A stretch of DNA of 64,000 nucleotides from Polaribacter marinaquae (GTDB lineage: Bacteria > Bacteroidota > Bacteroidia > Flavobacteriales > Flavobacteriaceae). The DNA is taken from positions 3,054,001-3,118,000 of the forward strand of contig NZ_CP150496.1 in assembly GCF_038019025.1 (NCBI RefSeq), read 5' to 3'. This document shows positions 17,120 through 26,586 of the stretch, in pieces (the first letter of the stretch is position 1; each line of letters opens with the position of its first letter). A program made the translations under genes and the position numbers. Below the pieces are notes generated by a model, which saw only the letters and a list, made by a program, of their open reading frames with translations, did not search any database and was not told the origin of the DNA.

Positions 17120-18415
17120 TTAATCTTTAAAAGAGTAAAAGTTTTTCTTTTTAAAAGGTCTTATTATTAAACGAGTTTCTCTATCGAAACGTATATAATT
17201 ATAAACCCAATTTAAAAATACAATAGCTCTGTTTCTAAAACCAATTAAAGAAAAAAGGTGAACAAACATCCAAACGAACCAAGCAAAAATTCCTTGAAAT
17301 TTCCATTTTGGTAAATCTACAACAGCTTTGTTTCTTCCAATCGTAGCCATCGAACCTTTGTCATTATAAACAAATGGTTTTAACTCTTTATTAAACAATT
17401 TTGCAATGATATTTTTAGCAACTAATTTACCTTGCTGTATTGCAGGTTGCGCCATCATGGGATGCCCGTACGGATTTTTTTCGTTTGACATACAAGCAAC
17501 ATCTCCAATCGCATAAATATTTGTATAATTTAAAACCTGATTGTACTCGTTTACCTTAATTCTTGCCGCTCTTTCTATTACGCATTCTGCTTCTAAACCA
17601 TCAATAGTTTGTCCTTTTACACCAGCCGCCCAAATTACGGTTTCTGCTTTAAAATGATCTTCTCCGTTAGTGGTTACAGTTTTACCATCGTAATCTAATA
17701 CACGTAAATTTTTCCAAACATTAACGCCTAATTTTATTAAAAAATCTTCTGCTTTTTCAGAAGCTTGTGAGCTCATTCCTTTTAAAATTTCACCAGAACT
17801 TTGTATTAAATTTATTTGCATTTGGCGAATGTCTAAATCTGGATAATCTTTAGGTAAAATTCCTTTTTTCATTTCGGCCAAAGCACCAGCTAACTCAACA
17901 CCTGTTGGTCCGCCACCAACAATTACAAAATTCATTAAAGCTTTTCTTTCTTCGTAATTAGAAGTTAAAAGTGCTTCTTCAAAGTTTTCTAAAATTAAAC
18001 TTCTAATGTTTAAAGATTGTGGTACAGATTTCATTTCCATGGCATATTTTTGGATGTTTGTGTTTCCAAAAAAATTGGTCGTAGAACCTGTTGCAATTAT
18101 TAATTCGTCGTATTCTAAATTTCCAATAGAGGTTTCTATCGTATTTGTATCAGTATTTATTTTATCTACTTCTGCTAATCTAAAATAGAAATTATCTACA
18201 TCATTAAATCTTTTTCTTAACGGAAAAGCAATAGAATCTGGTTCTAAACCACCTGTTGCTACTTGATATAGCAAAGGTTGAAAAGTATGATAATTATGCT
18301 TGTCTAATAAGACAACTTGCAATTCTTGCTTTTCTAATCCTTTTGCTGCAGCTAAACCTGCAAAACCGCCACCAATAATTACAACTCTTGGAAAACTAGT
18401 TTGTGGTATGTTCAT
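17120..18415 (-). CDS. ndh: Type II NADH dehydrogenase (NAD(P)/FAD-dependent oxidoreductase)
   Basis: Non-proton-pumping NADH:quinone oxidoreductase on the inner face of the membrane. Two dinucleotide-binding motifs are visible: VVIIGGGFAGLAAAKGL near residue 11 (FAD) and FVIVGGGPTGVELAGALAEM near residue 163 (NADH). The segment TNIYAIGDVA near residue 300 is the C-terminal FAD contact. The C-terminal part contains an amphipathic or hydrophobic stretch (FAWFVWMFVHLFSLIGF) that anchors such enzymes. The length of 431 residues fits. A -7-like TAAATTTG lies upstream on the minus strand. Confidence 0.9.
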   Translation of the reverse strand: MNIPQTSFPRVVIIGGGFAGLAAAKGLEKQELQVVLLDKHNYHTFQPLLYQVATGGLEPDSIAFPLRKRFNDVDNFYFRLAEVDKINTDTNTIETSIGNLEYDELIIATGSTTNFFGNTNIQKYAMEMKSVPQSLNIRSLILENFEEALLTSNYEERKALMNFVIVGGGPTGVELAGALAEMKKGILPKDYPDLDIRQMQINLIQSSGEILKGMSSQASEKAEDFLIKLGVNVWKNLRVLDYDGKTVTTNGEDHFKAETVIWAAGVKGQTIDGLEAECVIERAARIKVNEYNQVLNYTNIYAIGDVACMSNEKNPYGHPMMAQPAIQQGKLVAKNIIAKLFNKELKPFVYNDKGSMATIGRNKAVVDLPKWKFQGIFAWFVWMFVHLFSLIGFRNRAIVFLNWVYNYIRFDRETRLIIRPFKKKNFYSFKD

Positions 18416-18453
18416 ATTGATGTTAAAACTTTTAGATTTTATATTGAGAAAGA

Positions 18454-18461
18454 CAAATTTA
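18454..18461 (-). promoter_or_regulatory. -7 element upstream of ndh
   Basis: The minus strand reads TAAATTTG, matching TAnnTTTG, 38 nt before the ndh start. I see no TTTG at the proper -33 distance, so the call is tentative. Confidence 0.35.
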
Positions 18462-18479
18462 CAGAAAACAGATGATTTC

Positions 18480-19004
18480 TTATTTGAATCTTTTTTTTAT
18501 TTCTTGCAATGTTTTATCAGAATTTATAAACTCTGAAATAATGTTCTGTCTAATAATTTCAACATCATCGTCAAAATATTTAGCCCATTTATCATCTTTA
18601 AATAAATGAGTTATTTGTTTGATTCTTTTTTGAGATTCAGAAAAAGAAAATAAATAATTGGTTGTGTTTTCTTTTTTAGGGTTGATTTTAGCTGTTTTTT
18701 TATCAAAATTTACATTAATAAAAAAAGTTTTTTCTGATGAATTAATAGGGTAAAAGCAGCTCCATTTTGCATAAGCAGTAACCGTATTCTGATTTTTATA
18801 ATTTTTATCTGCAATTAATTTCCATCTGCAATTGGCAACTCTTCCCCAATGGTTTGATTTTCTGTAAACTCCTTCACTTGTATAAAAATACATGCTATTA
18901 GATTTGCTTACATAGATTGTGCTTTCTGGAAAATCAAAATTATCAATTTGTGTAAATTCACAAAAAGTATGTTTAAAAAAATTTGTTTTGTTATAGGTTT
19001 TCAA
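18480..19004 (-). CDS. Hypothetical protein
   Basis: A 174-residue soluble protein with no signal peptide or recognised domain. Aromatic residues are frequent in the N-terminal half (NHWGRVANCRWKL; YAKWSCFYPIN), suggesting a beta-rich fold; the C-terminal 60 residues are charged and helical. It starts 6 nt after the stop of the phosphoesterase gene on the same strand and may be cotranscribed with it. No function can be inferred. Confidence 0.6.
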   Translation of the reverse strand: MKTYNKTNFFKHTFCEFTQIDNFDFPESTIYVSKSNSMYFYTSEGVYRKSNHWGRVANCRWKLIADKNYKNQNTVTAYAKWSCFYPINSSEKTFFINVNFDKKTAKINPKKENTTNYLFSFSESQKRIKQITHLFKDDKWAKYFDDDVEIIRQNIISEFINSDKTLQEIKKRFK

Positions 19005-19010
19005 TCGTAA

Positions 19011-19898
19011 TTATTTAATCACTAGTTTTCTAGAAGGTTCTCTGTAAAAACCGTTTACAATAATCGTATCTTTTTTGAATTCTACATTTGCAAAGGCAGA
19101 TTCATTTTCTGTATCTACCATACCTTTAAAGGTTAAATAATGCACGTTGTCTTTTAATTCATATGCTCCGGCATGATTATGTCCGTTAAAGAAAAATTTA
19201 ACATTGGTATAGGGTTTAATTAGTGCTAAGAATTGTTCTCTGTTCCAGATATTATGTTGATCGATTGGATAAATAGGGAAGTGACAGTAAAAACCAACTT
19301 TCTCATTATTTTTTGTTGCAATATCTAGTTCATTCTTAATCCAACTTAATTGTTTTAAGCTTAATGCACCATTCCATTTTTTTACAAAAGGCAGGTTATT
19401 ATCCTTTAGTAAATTAAAAATTGAGTCAGTTTGTCTTTTTTTATCCTTAGAAAGAGCGCCAAAAAAACTTAAGTCATTACCATCTAAAACAATAAAACGC
19501 CAATCGTTTTTTACAATACTGTAATATCTGTTTTTTAAATTTAATTTTTTAATAACTTCTTTTTTCAAGGAATCTTTTACTTCAAAGTCATGATTTCCTA
19601 AAACATGATATGTTTCTGATTTTAATTTATGCCAAGTTGGTAAAATACTATCTAAACTCTTAAAATCTTTGTCTATAAAATCACCTAAATGAATTGTGTA
19701 ACTTAAAGTGTCTTTATTTAAAGTATGTACTGCTTCTTTTAATCTTGTGGGTGATTTTTTGTAATAACGATCCCATTTTACGTCGCAATGGCAATATTGG
19801 CAGTCTGAAATTACACCAATTTTAAAGTTAGTATTTTCTTCTTTTTTACAAGAAACAATACTGATTATTGAAATTAAAAAGAAAACTATTTTTTTCAT
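19011..19898 (-). CDS. Calcineurin-like metallophosphoesterase lipoprotein
   Basis: Membrane-anchored phosphoesterase of 295 residues with a lipobox (IISIVSC, Cys at ~17). The five metallophosphoesterase blocks are visible: GVISDCQY, IHLGDFID, VLGNHDF, GFYCHFPIY and FFNGHNHAG. The pattern is close to Mn2+-dependent ADP-ribose/CDP-alcohol diphosphatases, which lack the usual first DxH block and have DCQY. Probable substrates are nucleotide diphosphate derivatives in the periplasm; this is inferred from family resemblance. Confidence 0.85.
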   Translation of the reverse strand: MKKIVFFLISIISIVSCKKEENTNFKIGVISDCQYCHCDVKWDRYYKKSPTRLKEAVHTLNKDTLSYTIHLGDFIDKDFKSLDSILPTWHKLKSETYHVLGNHDFEVKDSLKKEVIKKLNLKNRYYSIVKNDWRFIVLDGNDLSFFGALSKDKKRQTDSIFNLLKDNNLPFVKKWNGALSLKQLSWIKNELDIATKNNEKVGFYCHFPIYPIDQHNIWNREQFLALIKPYTNVKFFFNGHNHAGAYELKDNVHYLTFKGMVDTENESAFANVEFKKDTIIVNGFYREPSRKLVIK

Positions 19899-19934
19899 TA
19901 GAATATGTTTTTTACAAATATATCACATTACAAA

Positions 19935-19964
19935 AAAACGCAATCAAATTAATGATTGCGTTTT
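19935..19964 (-). terminator. Terminator of the T9SS beta-helix gene (copy 1 of a repeated hairpin)
   Basis: Stem AAAACGCAATCA at 19935-19946 pairs with 19953-19964, loop AATTAA. The minus strand ends in a T-tract. A 33-nt stretch here (19933-19965) is identical to 26454-26486 behind dnaK. Confidence 0.85.
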
Positions 19965-19991
19965 AGTATCTTTTTCTTTTTTTTGGGGATT

Positions 19992-22556
19992 TTATTCTTT
20001 TACAAATCTCTTTAAACCAATATTATTATCGGTTGTTGTTATTTTTAAAAGGTAAATGCCGTTACTAAGTTTGCTAGTATTTATTGTTTTTAGTTTGCTA
20101 AAAAGTACTTTTTGTCCTTGTAAGTTGTAGATTTCTGCTAATTTGATATCTTCATTTAACTTGATGTTTAAAACATTTACTGTTGGATTGGGATACACAG
20201 AAAACGCTATTTTATTAATGTCGCTTAAACCTGCTACTGCAGATGCGCCAAACTCATAAGCTCCTAAATCTACAGTGGTATCAAATATTCTTGTATTGCC
20301 AAGTATATCTGCATTAATATCTGCAGGTACTTTAGAATTATCACCCATGTTTATGGCAGGAGAATTTGCTTGTAAACTAAAATCTGTTGCACTAGTAAAT
20401 AATGGGTCTGAAGTTATAATGTTTTGTTTATATGTAACTTTAGAAAAACCATCTGAATCTAAACTATTACTTACTAACATATTTGTTATATCTGGGTATG
20501 CATCATTTCCGTTTCTACCCAAGGCAGGTACAATATTGCCGTTACCATCTGTATTGTTCCAGAAAATACTGTTAGAAATATCTGTTTTTATAACTCCTTT
20601 GGTTTGCCCAACGGTTATAACAGGTAAATCATTACCGGCAGAAGGCACTCTATTACCTGTATTATTAACAAAAGTATCATTTATAAATTTTGCATTTACT
20701 GTACATGCACCATGATCATTTCTAAACCAAAATACACCAGAGCCGTTTACATTATCTATTATGTTACTATCATATAACATATTTACACTGGTAAAATTTA
20801 ATATTTTTCCAGAAAGAGTTCTGCTGTACAATGCATTTGCAAATGCTGCTAAATTATTTTTAAAAATTGAATTTGAAAATAATATTGATACGTTAGCCGA
20901 AGGATCTATACTTTTAATACTACCAGCTCTTTTGTTGATGTTATTAGAAATAGTACTATTATTTAGCACAAAGTTTTTTACAGTTGGTAAAAGCGTTATA
21001 GCGCTTCCTTCTTGTTCATTTTGTGTACTACCATTTGCATTTGCATTTGTAATTGTAAAACCATCTAATAATACATCTTCTGCACTTACTTTTACAATGT
21101 TGTAAGTGTTTTCTGCCATTGTAGTATTGTTAAATGCCAATGCACCAGAATCATCATTATTTAAATCGCCAGATAATATTGTTGGATTACTAGAAATATC
21201 TCTTTCAGAAATAGAGGTTTCTGATCCATCAAAACCACCATATAGTTTTAAGTTATTATTAGATATAATGTTAAAAGATTCACTTCTGTCTGTTGTACTT
21301 GCATAATATGTGCCTTTTGCAACCCAAATTTCTTCAGTTAAACTAGTAATATTTTGTAAAGCACTTTGTAAACTAGGGTTTGCATTTGCCCAAGAGCTAC
21401 CGTTTCCATTTACATTCGGCGAGTTTTTATCTACATATATTATAGATTGATTAGCAGGTTTAATTATTGTAAATTTCTTAACGGAAGCTTTAGAACCATC
21501 TAAATATACTACATAAATAGAACCATCTATTTTATCGATAGCCATGTTTATAAAGAAGTTGGCGCTACTATTACTATCAATACTAGTTGTTGGTAAATTA
21601 GACCAGCTATCTGTAATAGAATTATAACTCTGAAAAGCAATATCAGCAGAATTTTTTTCTGCATACATAACATATAATTGATTATTTACAAAGTTTTTTC
21701 TGAATTGAACAATGTCATTTACTGCACCAATTCTTTTTACCTCTGTTGTATTATTGTAAATTACAACCTCATTAGCAGGTTCTGTTATACCTGTAGTGCT
21801 GTTATATCTTGCAGATACATCAAAGGCGGCAACAAAATCATTATCAGAAATTCCAGAAATATTTTTTAAAGTGATTTCTGTTCCTCCACCGTAAGAACGT
21901 GGTCTTATCGTAAAATCTGTTATACCATATCTATCTACTGATATTTTATGAATTTCCCATTCACTTCTAGATTGATAGACTCTATTTGCAATGTAGTATT
22001 TGTTAAAAGCATTAAAATCAAATTTATTTTCGGTACCATAATATTTCGGAGTAGTATATTTAGTAATTGGACCCGAAATTTTCTTTTCAACTACTACCAA
22101 TCTATCATTGCTTTCATGTCCAGAAAATCGCATGTCACCCGCGGCGTTAAATTGAATTTGAACTTTATGGTTTTTAAGCGTAACATTATAATTCATTATT
22201 AAAGACCATGCTGTTCCATCAAATGTATAGGCGTACAAAGTAGAATCTGTTGTGTCTCTATATGCAACAACAGGTTGATTGTTAATCGGATTAATGGCTA
22301 AAGCGATATTTATTGCATTTTCACCAACTAAAGTGCCTTGAGAAACCCAATTTGTACCATCAAACTTTTTAACAGATATTTTGCTAGAACTTAGAGGTTC
22401 TACAATAGCAACATATGGATCACCGGTAGATGGGTCTGTTGCTATGACGGCGTCAGAAGCAAAGTTGGTAAATTGTGTTGTACCAACTTGAGACCAGTTT
22501 TGTCCAAAAGTTGTTACCGTTACAAATAACACTAATAATAGTAATTTTAATTTCAT
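19992..22556 (-). CDS. T9SS-secreted protein with right-handed beta-helix
   Basis: Large exported protein of 854 residues. A Sec signal (MKLKLLLLVLFVTVTTFGQ) starts it. Residues ~20-365 look like beta-propeller or sandwich repeats (FDGTNWVSQGTL, FDGTAWSLIMNY). From ~370 a pectate-lyase-like helix begins with IYVDKNSPNVNGNGSSWAN and EEIWVAKGTYYAS, the usual opening of polymorphic-outer-membrane-type domains. The last ~80 residues (VYPNPTVNVLNIKL, SNGIYLLKI, KRFVKE) are a type A T9SS sorting signal, so it is moved across the outer membrane. LytTR-like repeats lie 63-96 nt upstream. Ligand or enzymatic role unknown. Confidence 0.85.
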   Translation of the reverse strand: MKLKLLLLVLFVTVTTFGQNWSQVGTTQFTNFASDAVIATDPSTGDPYVAIVEPLSSSKISVKKFDGTNWVSQGTLVGENAINIALAINPINNQPVVAYRDTTDSTLYAYTFDGTAWSLIMNYNVTLKNHKVQIQFNAAGDMRFSGHESNDRLVVVEKKISGPITKYTTPKYYGTENKFDFNAFNKYYIANRVYQSRSEWEIHKISVDRYGITDFTIRPRSYGGGTEITLKNISGISDNDFVAAFDVSARYNSTTGITEPANEVVIYNNTTEVKRIGAVNDIVQFRKNFVNNQLYVMYAEKNSADIAFQSYNSITDSWSNLPTTSIDSNSSANFFINMAIDKIDGSIYVVYLDGSKASVKKFTIIKPANQSIIYVDKNSPNVNGNGSSWANANPSLQSALQNITSLTEEIWVAKGTYYASTTDRSESFNIISNNNLKLYGGFDGSETSISERDISSNPTILSGDLNNDDSGALAFNNTTMAENTYNIVKVSAEDVLLDGFTITNANANGSTQNEQEGSAITLLPTVKNFVLNNSTISNNINKRAGSIKSIDPSANVSILFSNSIFKNNLAAFANALYSRTLSGKILNFTSVNMLYDSNIIDNVNGSGVFWFRNDHGACTVNAKFINDTFVNNTGNRVPSAGNDLPVITVGQTKGVIKTDISNSIFWNNTDGNGNIVPALGRNGNDAYPDITNMLVSNSLDSDGFSKVTYKQNIITSDPLFTSATDFSLQANSPAINMGDNSKVPADINADILGNTRIFDTTVDLGAYEFGASAVAGLSDINKIAFSVYPNPTVNVLNIKLNEDIKLAEIYNLQGQKVLFSKLKTINTSKLSNGIYLLKITTTDNNIGLKRFVKE

Positions 22557-22618
22557 TTTTTCTTTTTTTAATTTGTTGATGTAAAAATGAAAAAAGTACT
22601 AGTCGTTAGAGTAAATTA

Positions 22619-22652
22619 TTTAGTGAACCGTTTAAAAAATTTAGTGAACTGT
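22619..22652 (-). promoter_or_regulatory. Tandem LytTR-type binding sites upstream of the T9SS gene
   Basis: Two 13-bp direct repeats, TTTAGTGAACCGT at 22619-22631 and TTTAGTGAACTGT at 22640-22652, differ by one base and are spaced 21 bp. On the minus strand they read AC(A/G)GTTCAC, near the known LytTR consensus [TA][AC][CA]GTTN[AG][TG]. They lie between the LytTR response regulator gene and the start of the secreted protein, where an activator of the latter should bind. Confidence 0.7.
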
Positions 22653-22670
22653 AATTTTTAATTAAATTGT

Positions 22671-23423
22671 TTAAAATGTATTGTTAATCATTTTTAAGAA
22701 TGCATCTTTTCTATCTCTAGCAATTGGTATGGTTCTTTTATTTTGCATAACAATGTGTATTCCGTCTTTTTTAATAAGTTCGTCCATAAATTTTAAATTA
22801 ATTAAGTAAGAACGGTGTGGTTTGTAAAAAAGAGGTTTGTCTGCTAATTGATCTGTAAAATGCTTTAAAGTTTTACAAATAGTTTCAGATGATCCATTTA
22901 CCAAGTGTACTTTAGTGTATACACCATCTGCTTCAAAAAATAAAATTTTGTCATGCGATATAAACTTAATACCACGAGGTAAGTCTAACGCAATTTTATT
23001 AAGTGCTAATTGCTGAAAAGATTTTTCTAAAGTTAATATTTTATCTTTTACCGATAAGTTTTCTGATATTACTTTTACTTTATTTACAGCAGATTTTAGT
23101 TCATCAGAATCTATGGGTTTAAGTAAATAATCTACCGCAGAAGTTTTAAAAGCCTCAATTGCATATTGATTGTAGGCAGTTGTAAATACTATTTTAAAAT
23201 CTATAGGTTCACCTTTAAAATAATCTAAAATTTCTAAACCAGATTGTTGTGGCATTTCTATATCTAATAAAATTAGTTGAGGTTTTTTTGATTTTATAAT
23301 AGATACACCTTCGCTTAAATTAGTAGCCTGATAAATATTTTCTACACCATTGCATTCTTCTTCTAGTAATGTAGCTAAAACATTTCTAGCATGACTTTCA
23401 TCATCTATTATTAAAACTTTCAT
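22671..23423 (-). CDS. LytTR-family response regulator
   Basis: A 250-residue regulator. The receiver domain (1-120) has IIDDESHARN, the phospho-acceptor Asp in ILLDIEMPQQSG (near residue 55), and DYLLKPID (near residue 105). The C-terminal LytTR DNA-binding domain (~145-250) has IALDLPRGIKFISHDKILFF and the end motif PIARDRKDAFLKMI. It begins 4 nt after the kinase stop, so the pair is one operon. The tandem repeats at 22619-22652, just past its stop codon, fit its expected binding motif. Confidence 0.92.
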   Translation of the reverse strand: MKVLIIDDESHARNVLATLLEEECNGVENIYQATNLSEGVSIIKSKKPQLILLDIEMPQQSGLEILDYFKGEPIDFKIVFTTAYNQYAIEAFKTSAVDYLLKPIDSDELKSAVNKVKVISENLSVKDKILTLEKSFQQLALNKIALDLPRGIKFISHDKILFFEADGVYTKVHLVNGSSETICKTLKHFTDQLADKPLFYKPHRSYLINLKFMDELIKKDGIHIVMQNKRTIPIARDRKDAFLKMINNTF

Positions 23424-23427
23424 AAAA

Positions 23428-26322
23428 TTATTGTATTGGTATTGTAAGAATTATTTTAGTTCCCGTTGGTTTGTTATCATCGGCTACTTTATCTATAATT
23501 TCTATTTCTATTTTTTCTGTTGTTGTAGAGTTTATTAGATCTATTCTTTTTTGATTTGCTCTTGTTGCAAAAGATTTAGGAAATTTAGTTCTTTTCTTTA
23601 TAATCTCAGAAGCATTTCTACCAATTCCGTTATCATCAACAACACAAATAATTTTTTTGTTGGTTGAATTTAATGAAAAATTTAAATTTAAAATTTTGCT
23701 ACCTTTTTTATGTAATAAACCATGTTTTATGGCATTTTCTACATAAGGTTGTATAAATAACGACGGTACAAATATTGTTTTTGTGTTTATTTCATCATCT
23801 ATAAAAATGGTAAAAATAAGTTCGTTATTAAATCTATCTTTTTCTAATTCTAAATAGAGTTTTAAAGCTTTTATTTCTTCTTCTAAAGTGATATTTGTTT
23901 CTTGACTATGTTCTAAATAGGTTCTAATTAATCTAGAAAATTTAACTAAATACTGTCTCGCTAATTTTTTTTCGTTTAAAATGATGTAATCCTGAATGGA
24001 ATTTAAAGCGTTGAATATAAAATGAGGATTCATTTGAGATCTAAGGTTTTCTAATTGAGAAAAAACCAAAGCTTTACTAATTCTCTCTTTTTCTAATTCT
24101 TTTGCTTGTAATCTTTTTAGCCTTTTTGTTTTTGTGTTTACATAAGTAATCGTTAGCAATACAATTAAAAGGAAACCTATTAAAATAAACCACCATCTTT
24201 GATAAATTGGGGCAAGTACTTCAAAATTTAGTTCTATTGTTTTCGAGTAATTTTTACTGAATTTGTTTTTTGCGCGTAATTGAAAGATATAATTGCCAGG
24301 TGCCAAATTTATGAATTTAACAAAATCTACTTCTTCTCTTAAAATCGTCCAATCTTTATCTTTTGCAAATTTGTATTCGTAAATAATGTGTTTTACAGAT
24401 TGAAATTCTTTGGTATTAAAACTAATATCAACATTGCTTTTATTGTGGTCTAAAACATATTTATTTTTAATTTCTACTGGTTTTTCTTGAATAGAAATCT
24501 TTGTAAGATATATAGAAGGTGGTTCTTTTTGCTTAAAAATTTTAGTTTTATTAAAGCCATAAACACCTAGATTATTGGTGTAAATTAAAAAATCTCCTAA
24601 AATTTCTAAATCTTTAATTTTGTAAGAATTTATACCGTCTTGCTTGGTTAGTACTTTTACTTCGTTTAAGTTGCTGTTATAGTATTGTAAACCTTTATCT
24701 GTAGAAATCCATAAACCTTCATTATCTGCAGTGATACAATTAATGTCATTAGATGCAAGACCATTCGTTTCATTTAAATGATAAATAACTTTATTGTTTT
24801 TGATACCTAAAATACCGTTATCATAAGTAGCAACCCATATTAAACCATTGTTTGTTTCTACAATATTAAAACTATAAATAGGTTTGTTTTTGTAGGTAAT
24901 ATTTGGTTCTTTTAAATAATTTTCATCATATACTTTTAAACCTTCTACATCTGCCAAAAATATTTTTCTATTTATTACAGAATATATAGACTCATGTGAT
25001 CTAATATTACTTATTGTATAATTATTTTTAGGATTCACAATTTTTGTACCTGATGAAGAACTTATAAGAAACGTAGTGTCATTAACAAAAGCAACAGATT
25101 TTATAGATCCAAATTTAGTTATCTCTTTTTTCTTGCTATAATTATTAGAATACACCAAGTTTTGATAATCGGAAAAGTATAAAAGTGTATTGTTGCTTTT
25201 ATTATAATCTAAAGCTCGTATAGGTGTTTCATCTATAATTAAATTTTTATGTAGCTTATTAGTTTTGATATTTAACTCTAATAATTCGCCATTTCTTTTA
25301 GCTAAATAACAAATCGAATCATTTTTTTGCTCTATTATTTGTACGTTTTTAAAAGTATTAAACTGCTTTAAGTTTTTATTAGGTATTACAAAAACACCGT
25401 TTTTTAATGTGGCAACCCAAATGATATTATTTTTATCTTCAATAATATCTGTTATCATTTTATCTTTTAAAAAATGAGTTATAAGAATTAATTTACCTTG
25501 ATGAGATTCTGTTATAAAAACTCCTTTATTTGTAGCTAAGTATAATTGATTATTGATGTTTGTAATCCTACTAATTTTAGAGTTTTTAATTTTTTTAGGA
25601 AGTTTAATTTGTGTTGTAGATTTATGTTCTATATCTACAGAAACCAATAAAGACCTGTTTAATATATTGTCTCTAAAAGCAATAAACACCTTATTGTTTG
25701 CTTTTGTAAAATGAGAGAAAAATGTAATATTTTCTTTGGTTTTTAATTTAAAACTAGATTTTTTAAGTAGAGTATCTAGTAAAACAATATTATTATCTCT
25801 ATTTAAAAACAGATATTGATTAGGCATTGTGATTCCAATACTTGTTGTATTTGCATTTTTATAAATAGATTTGATTTCTTTTGTTTTAATATTTACAGAG
25901 AGAATGTTGTCTCTTTGTCTTATTAAAAGTTTTTTATTGAAAAAAATATAATCTGCCAGTTGACCTTTTAATTCTTTTTGATAGTCATTAAATAAAACAA
26001 GTTTATTATTTTCTACATAGAAAAACTGGCCTGCAATATTATTACACCAAACTCTTCCTTCTGGACCAATTTTTAGATTAAATAGAGATCTACCTTTTTT
26101 ATCTGGATGAGAAAATTGTTTAAAAACTTTACCATCATATCTATGCAATCCTTTATCAGATGCAAACCAAATAAATCCTTCTTTATCTTCTTTCATAGAA
26201 TAAAATTCTATGTCTGGTAAACCATCTTTATCTGTTAAATGTATAGATACTGGTTCTTGTGCGTTACTAGAAATAGCATTACAAATAATAAGAAATAGAT
26301 ATAAAATTCTTAATAATTTCAA
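23428..26322 (-). CDS. LytS-type sensor histidine kinase with Reg_prop/Y_Y_Y periplasmic sensor
   Basis: Membrane sensor of 964 residues. A signal peptide ends near residue 21. Residues ~25-640 are two-component beta-propeller repeats (KEDKEGFIWFASDKGLHRYDG; ADNEGLWISTDKGLQYYN). A Y_Y_Y domain follows (~640-715, FQLRAKNKFSKNYSKTIELNFE), then one transmembrane helix (WWFILIGFLLIVLLTITYV). The kinase core is of the LytS/HisKA-type pattern with SQMNPHFIFNALNSIQDYI (His near residue 770) and the ATP site motif VDDNGIGRN. Phosphate should go to the adjacent LytTR regulator. The signal is unknown; related sensors often respond to glycans. Confidence 0.92.
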   Translation of the reverse strand: MKLLRILYLFLIICNAISSNAQEPVSIHLTDKDGLPDIEFYSMKEDKEGFIWFASDKGLHRYDGKVFKQFSHPDKKGRSLFNLKIGPEGRVWCNNIAGQFFYVENNKLVLFNDYQKELKGQLADYIFFNKKLLIRQRDNILSVNIKTKEIKSIYKNANTTSIGITMPNQYLFLNRDNNIVLLDTLLKKSSFKLKTKENITFFSHFTKANNKVFIAFRDNILNRSLLVSVDIEHKSTTQIKLPKKIKNSKISRITNINNQLYLATNKGVFITESHQGKLILITHFLKDKMITDIIEDKNNIIWVATLKNGVFVIPNKNLKQFNTFKNVQIIEQKNDSICYLAKRNGELLELNIKTNKLHKNLIIDETPIRALDYNKSNNTLLYFSDYQNLVYSNNYSKKKEITKFGSIKSVAFVNDTTFLISSSSGTKIVNPKNNYTISNIRSHESIYSVINRKIFLADVEGLKVYDENYLKEPNITYKNKPIYSFNIVETNNGLIWVATYDNGILGIKNNKVIYHLNETNGLASNDINCITADNEGLWISTDKGLQYYNSNLNEVKVLTKQDGINSYKIKDLEILGDFLIYTNNLGVYGFNKTKIFKQKEPPSIYLTKISIQEKPVEIKNKYVLDHNKSNVDISFNTKEFQSVKHIIYEYKFAKDKDWTILREEVDFVKFINLAPGNYIFQLRAKNKFSKNYSKTIELNFEVLAPIYQRWWFILIGFLLIVLLTITYVNTKTKRLKRLQAKELEKERISKALVFSQLENLRSQMNPHFIFNALNSIQDYIILNEKKLARQYLVKFSRLIRTYLEHSQETNITLEEEIKALKLYLELEKDRFNNELIFTIFIDDEINTKTIFVPSLFIQPYVENAIKHGLLHKKGSKILNLNFSLNSTNKKIICVVDDNGIGRNASEIIKKRTKFPKSFATRANQKRIDLINSTTTEKIEIEIIDKVADDNKPTGTKIILTIPIQ

Positions 26323-26377
26323 TAGGATTTATATTTGGTTATAAATTTACTAATTTAAATATTTTAGTTTTCAATTT

Positions 26378-26390
26378 TTTAGTGAAGCGT
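26378..26390 (-). promoter_or_regulatory. LytTR-type site upstream of the sensor kinase
   Basis: TTTAGTGAAGCGT differs from the site at 22619-22631 by one base. It lies 56-68 nt ahead of the kinase start. A degenerate second copy (8 of 13 matches) is at 26399-26411, again at 21-bp spacing. It may mediate autoregulation. Confidence 0.5.
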
Positions 26391-26455
26391 TTATTTCTTG
26401 TAATGAGTAGTTATTTATCTTAAATTATTTAAGAATTTAAAGTTTGTTAAAAGAA

Positions 26456-26485
26456 AAAACGCAATCAAATTAATGATTGCGTTTT
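26456..26485 (-). terminator. Terminator of dnaK (copy 2 of a repeated hairpin)
   Basis: AAAACGCAATCA at 26456-26467 pairs with 26474-26485 around an AATTAA loop; the minus strand ends in six T. The 33-nt core is identical to that at 19933-19965. Confidence 0.85.
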
Positions 26486-26586
26486 AAAATATTTAAAGAA
26501 TATAATTTTCTTTTTTTGAATAAGTGCTAAAGTTAAATTAGCAAAAGCGATTTACTTAAAATTTCTAATGAAATTTTGTAATCTGC

